Shown piece after piece: positions 21,741 to 25,081 of a stretch of DNA of 25,081 bases. Position 1 is the first letter of the stretch. The number at the start of each line of letters is the position of its first letter. The translations under genes were made by a program, and so were the position numbers. Under the pieces are notes generated by a model that ran no database searches, was not told where the DNA came from, and saw only the letters and a program-made list of their open reading frames with translations. Origin of the DNA: Pseudomonadota bacterium (lineage in GTDB: Bacteria > Pseudomonadota > Alphaproteobacteria > Rhizobiales > Beijerinckiaceae); contig JAEXGT010000077.1 of NCBI GenBank assembly GCA_023450615.1, positions 1 to 25,081 on the forward strand, read 5' to 3'.

Positions 21741-23546
21741 ATGTCCCGCCGCGTCATCTTTTTCACCGCGTTGATTGCGTTTGCCGCTCTCGCAGCGGCC
21801 GCCGCTCCCTGGACCCTCAGGGAGAACGGCCTTTCGTCTGCTCTTTCCGACCATATGAAGGAACGTTACGGACTGGACCTGGCGGTCGAGGGCCGCTCCA
21901 CCTTTGCCGTGCTGCCGATCCCCCGGGTCAAGTTCGAGAATGTCACCATCCGCCTCCCCGATCAGACCCTCAAGGCCGAAGGCGGGACGCTTCGCGGCGA
22001 AATCCGGGTGCTTCCCCTGCTGTTCGGGCGGGTCGAACTGTCCGATTTCGACCTGAGCGACAGCAGGATCACAGCCTCTGCCGAGGCGATCCGGAACGTG
22101 AAATGGGACGAGGTGTTCGAGGACCGCTCCAGCGCCCTTCATGCCCGCCGCCTGATCCTCAACCGCAGCACTATCCGCTGGACCGATCTGAAGAATGCGG
22201 ATCTGGACGTCTCGGAATTCGTCATCCGCTGGGTCGGCGAGAACGAGCCTCTCACGGCCTATGGCACGGCCATCTGGCGGGGCGAGCGGATCGTCGTCGA
22301 GGAAGCCTCCCTTCATCCGGACCGGATCGCCACGGGCCGCGTCAGCCCCATCGAGCTGAACGTCGCTGCACCCACATTGCGCTTGAAGGTGGAGGGAGAG
22401 GCGCAGCTGGCCCCCAATCCCAGCATGTCCGGCCACGGCGCCATCGAGACTGCTTCGGTAAGGAATTTCACCCGCTGGAGCGGCATGAAGCTGCCTTTCG
22501 GCTCCCTGGTTCAGGCCCTTTCGGTGAAGGGTGACTTCGTCATGGACCACCGCCGCCTGGCCTGGCCCTCCGTCGCCGTCAAGCTGGGCAACGACAAGCT
22601 CGAGGGTACGCTGGCGGTTCGCCTGGACACCGAGCGCCCCCTGATTACGGGCACGCTTGCGGCGGACGGCCTGAACCTCGCGGATCTCTTCGCGCCTTTC
22701 ACGCAGGCCCGCACTTCATCCGGAGCCTGGAGCGAGGAAGCTCTCGACTTGGCTCACGTGACCGGCAGCGATCTCGACCTGCGCCTTTCCGCAGCCTCGG
22801 CACGTCTGGGCAAGCTGCGCGTCGAGGACATGGCCGCCAGCGTCCTCGTGCGCCCCGGCGAGATCGAAGCCTCCATCGGCCGCGCCGGCTTTCATGACGG
22901 CAGCCTGAAGGGCCGCCTTTCTCTCACATCATCCGACGGTAAAACCGAGCTCAAGAGCCAGGGCACCTTCTCGAATGTCGAGATCGCGCCTTTCCTGCAC
23001 AGCATCGGCGAGCCTCGCTGGATCACGGGCCACGCGCAGGGGCAGTTCTCCTTCGAGGGCAAGGGACGCAACCCGGTCGAGGTGATTCAGAAGGCACAGG
23101 GACGCAGCTCGATCACCGTCCGCAAGGGCGAACTCGTGGGCATCGCCCTGGGCGATGCGCTGAAGCGCGTCGAGAAGCATCCGCTCCTCGCATCCCTCAA
23201 TTGGAAGGGAGGACGCACGCCCTTCCAGGAGGCTCAGGCCGAGATCGTCGTTCAGAACGGGATTGGTGAGATCACGGAAGGCAGGCTCGTATCCGAGGAC
23301 GTCGTGGCCGAGATGAAGGGCCAGGTGCTCATGGTCGAGCGCACCCTGAACCTGAAGGCGGAAATCTCCCCCGCCGCCTCCCAGGCCTTGCCCGCCATCG
23401 CCTTCGATATCGGCGGCGACTGGGACAATGTAAGCGTGTCGCCGAAGGCCCGCTCGCTTATCGAACGGTCAGGAGCGGCCAAGCCCCTCCTCCCCGCCGA
23501 TCGTGTATCCCCGAACGAGCAGATGCCTCAGGCGATCGCTCAGTGA
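21741..23546 (+). CDS. AsmA family protein
   Basis: The 601-residue protein has an N-terminal membrane anchor (VIFFTALIAFAALAAAAAPW) and a long beta-rich periplasmic part. AsmA features include the N-terminal LAVEGRSTFAVLPIPRVKFE with ENVTIRLP next to it, and the C-terminal domain with GRSSITVRKGELVGIALGDA and EGRLVSEDVVAEMKGQVLM. AsmA/TamB-type proteins form hydrophobic grooves that carry phospholipid between membranes, so a role in outer-membrane lipid balance is likely. The ribosome binding site is weak (AAGG 14-17 bases upstream). It is divergent from the CoA-transferase operon and convergent with the polyamine-type permeases, overlapping the stop of the neighbour by seven bases. Confidence 0.88.
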   Translation: MSRRVIFFTALIAFAALAAAAAPWTLRENGLSSALSDHMKERYGLDLAVEGRSTFAVLPIPRVKFENVTIRLPDQTLKAEGGTLRGEIRVLPLLFGRVELSDFDLSDSRITASAEAIRNVKWDEVFEDRSSALHARRLILNRSTIRWTDLKNADLDVSEFVIRWVGENEPLTAYGTAIWRGERIVVEEASLHPDRIATGRVSPIELNVAAPTLRLKVEGEAQLAPNPSMSGHGAIETASVRNFTRWSGMKLPFGSLVQALSVKGDFVMDHRRLAWPSVAVKLGNDKLEGTLAVRLDTERPLITGTLAADGLNLADLFAPFTQARTSSGAWSEEALDLAHVTGSDLDLRLSAASARLGKLRVEDMAASVLVRPGEIEASIGRAGFHDGSLKGRLSLTSSDGKTELKSQGTFSNVEIAPFLHSIGEPRWITGHAQGQFSFEGKGRNPVEVIQKAQGRSSITVRKGELVGIALGDALKRVEKHPLLASLNWKGGRTPFQEAQAEIVVQNGIGEITEGRLVSEDVVAEMKGQVLMVERTLNLKAEISPAASQALPAIAFDIGGDWDNVSVSPKARSLIERSGAAKPLLPADRVSPNEQMPQAIAQ

Positions 23547-24343
23547 GCGTTCCGCCGGGAGCGCATCGCTGAGCGCTTGCTGAGCAGGGTCGCTGAAATC
23601 ACGCCGAGCGTCACGAGACCGATCAGGATGGTCGAGGCCGCGTTTATCTCTGGGGACAGGCCGAGACGGACCTGACTGTAGATCTTGATCGGCAGCGTCG
23701 TCGCGCCCGGCCCCGTGTTGAAGCTCGCAATCACGAGATCGTCCAGGGACAGGGTGAAGGCGAGCAGGAACCCCGCCACGATGGACGGCGCGATCAGCGG
23801 CAGCGTCACGGCGAAGAACGTGCGCAGGGGCGGCGCGCCGAGATCCATGGCCGCCTCTTCCAGCGAGCGGTCGAAGGTCATGAGCCGCGACTGCACCACC
23901 ACCGTAACGAAGCACATGGTAAGCGTCGTATGCGCAAGCGTGACCGTCCAGAACCCGCGATCGAGATCGATGGCGACGAAGAACAGCAGCAGCGACAGGC
24001 CTGTGATGACCTCCGGCATGACCATGGGCGCATAGATCATGCCGGTGAAAAGAGTACGCCCCGTAAAGCGCCCGTAGCGGGTGAGAGCGAGCGCCGCGAG
24101 TGTGCCGAGCACCGTCGCGATGCTGGCCGACAGGAGCGCGATGCGCAACGTCACCCAGGCCGCCTCCATGAGCGCCTGATTGCGGAAGAGCGCGCCGTAC
24201 CATTGCGTCGAGAACCCGCCCCAGACGGTCACGAGGCGCGACGCGTTGAAGGAATAGACGACGAGCAGGAGGATCGGCAGGTAAAGAAACGCAAATCCCA
24301 GCACCAGGGACGTGACGTTGAAAACGCTCAGACGCCTTGTCAT
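23540..24343 (-). CDS. Spermidine/putrescine-type ABC transporter permease (PotC/PotI-like)
   Basis: This 267-residue inner-membrane permease has six predicted spans. The N-terminus FAFLYLPILLLVVYSFNAS is characteristic of PotC/PotI proteins, and the ATPase-coupling EAA loop is EEAAMDLGAPPLRTFFAVTL with PLIAPSI following. FTLSLDDLVIASFNTGPGA near the C-terminus is a strong PotC/PotI signature. I start it at ATG 24343, which overlaps the TGA of the upstream permease (ATGA) and has GGAGA before it; the open frame reaching 24742 runs inside the other gene. The gene is the last visible one of a minus-strand operon and ends tail to tail with the AsmA-family gene. Polyamine is the likely substrate class, but related importers take opines or other amines. 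Confidence 0.9.
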   Translation of the reverse strand: MTRRLSVFNVTSLVLGFAFLYLPILLLVVYSFNASRLVTVWGGFSTQWYGALFRNQALMEAAWVTLRIALLSASIATVLGTLAALALTRYGRFTGRTLFTGMIYAPMVMPEVITGLSLLLFFVAIDLDRGFWTVTLAHTTLTMCFVTVVVQSRLMTFDRSLEEAAMDLGAPPLRTFFAVTLPLIAPSIVAGFLLAFTLSLDDLVIASFNTGPGATTLPIKIYSQVRLGLSPEINAASTILIGLVTLGVISATLLSKRSAMRSRRNAH

Positions 24344-25081
24344 GGCCGCGTCTCCAGGCGTCGTGCCTCCACATCGCGATAGATCACGATAGGCAGGACG
24401 AGAACGATGAGCAGAAGGATGGCGACGGAGGATGCCAGCGGCCAGTCGCGGTTCGAGAAGAACTCGCTCCAGAGCTGACGCCCGATCATGAGCGTTTCCG
24501 ACCCGCCGAGGAGATCCGGGATCACGAACTCGCCCACCGCCGGAATGAAGCAGAGCAGCGAACCCGCGATGATGCCGGGCATGGCGAGCGGTACCGTGAT
24601 CGTCCAGAACGAGCGCCAGGGCGTCGAGCCGAGATCGAGGGCCGCTTCCAGAAGCGTGTCGTCCATCTTCTCGAGCGTCGCGTAGAGCGGAAGCACCATG
24701 AACGGCAGGTAGGCATAGACGATGCCGATATAGACCGCCCATTCCGTATTGAGGATCTCGATAGGCTCGGAGATGAGGCCGATGCCCATGAGCGCCTGCG
24801 TGAGCAGCCCTTCAGGCTTCAGGATCGCGATCCAGGCATAAATGCGGATGAGGAAGCTCGTCCAGAACGGCAGGATGACGAGCGCCACCAGCAGGGGGCG
24901 ATGCTTCTCAGGCGCACGCGCCATGCCATAGGCGATGGGAAAACCGACCAGCAGCAGAAGCAGGGTCGAGATGCCTGCGATCCGCACGGATGAGAGCGTT
25001 GCGCGGAAATAGAGATCATCCTGCGTCAACAGTTCGAAATTCTCGAAATCGAGCGCGCTGAAGAAGCCCGCAATGTCACTC
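24340..25081 (-). CDS. Spermidine/putrescine-type ABC transporter permease (PotB/PotH-like), N-terminus outside window
   Basis: At least 246 codons of this permease are visible. The frame stays open from the TTG at 25029 to the window edge, reading ALDFENFELLTQDDLYFRA, which is normal PotB/PotH sequence, so the true start is beyond base 25081. FLIRIYAWIAILKPEGL is the most telling family segment, and the EAA loop is EAALDLGSTPWRSFWTITVP. GEFVIPDLLGG follows, also a PotB/PotH signature. It pairs with the downstream permease as the two halves of the channel. An ATPase and a binding protein are probably encoded just outside the window. Confidence 0.9.
   Translation of the reverse strand, partial: SDIAGFFSALDFENFELLTQDDLYFRATLSSVRIAGISTLLLLLVGFPIAYGMARAPEKHRPLLVALVILPFWTSFLIRIYAWIAILKPEGLLTQALMGIGLISEPIEILNTEWAVYIGIVYAYLPFMVLPLYATLEKMDDTLLEAALDLGSTPWRSFWTITVPLAMPGIIAGSLLCFIPAVGEFVIPDLLGGSETLMIGRQLWSEFFSNRDWPLASSVAILLLIVLVLPIVIYRDVEARRLETRP

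Noticed and set aside
1..25081. CRISPR arrays, tRNA or rRNA genes, insertion sequences, phage or toxin-antitoxin genes
   Set aside because: No regularly spaced repeats, no tRNA-like cloverleaf, no transposase or integrase motifs, and no atypical gene block were seen on reading both strands; this is a manual reading, not a search.

Overview
The window looks like chromosomal DNA of a GC-rich alphaproteobacterium of the order Hyphomicrobiales (Rhizobiales), most like Microvirga or Methylobacterium. This rests on two 'MKK...AADLP' outer-membrane beta-barrel proteins of the Omp25/Omp31-like kind, a Liv-type transporter operon flanked by acid-CoA ligase genes, strong GC bias at third codon positions, and GTG/TTG starts. 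The genus is inferred from protein style. No rRNA, tRNA, CRISPR, IS element or phage gene was seen.

Layout. 1-3.4 kb: the 3' part of an HD-domain (SpoT-like) hydrolase, a minus-strand outer-membrane protein with a strong terminator, about 840 bases without a convincing gene but with an sRNA-like element, a MAPEG membrane protein, and two small convergent cysteine-rich secreted proteins. 3.6 kb: a 67-residue unknown protein. 4.0-12.5 kb: a seven-gene plus-strand operon in the order acyl-CoA synthetase, LivG, LivH, LivM, LivK, LivF and a PaaK-like ligase homologue. It is probably an uptake-and-activation system for an organic (aryl or acyl) acid rather than for amino acids. 12.5-13.9 kb: a second sRNA-like element paralogous to the first, a second outer-membrane beta-barrel gene, and a divergent compact sRNA candidate with its own promoter and terminator. 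13.9-16.4 kb: a helix-turn-helix protein, an exported pentapeptide-repeat protein, a small lipoprotein, and a membrane protein with a cyclic-nucleotide-binding domain. 16.5-19.4 kb: a ferric-iron binding protein and a fused two-domain permease, with no ATPase gene beside them. 19.4-21.5 kb (minus): a cysteine hydrolase and the two subunits of a 3-oxoacid CoA-transferase. 21.7-23.5 kb: an AsmA-family protein. 23.5 kb to the end (minus): two spermidine/putrescine-type permeases, the second cut by the window edge.

How the genes work together. The Liv operon encodes a complete importer (one binding protein, two permeases, two ATPases) plus one intact adenylate-forming enzyme, so import and CoA activation are probably coupled; the last gene is a ligase homologue with an eroded ATP-binding loop. 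The iron and polyamine-type transporters are separate units. The CoA-transferase probably activates acetoacetate or a similar 3-oxoacid with succinyl-CoA.

The least expected signal is non-coding. Two sRNA-like elements more than 10 kb apart and on opposite strands (core 1979-2011 plus; core 12537-12569 minus) share 29 of 33 core positions, each followed by an intrinsic terminator. A third, unrelated sRNA candidate lies at about 13782-13846. No search could be run, so novelty is not claimed.
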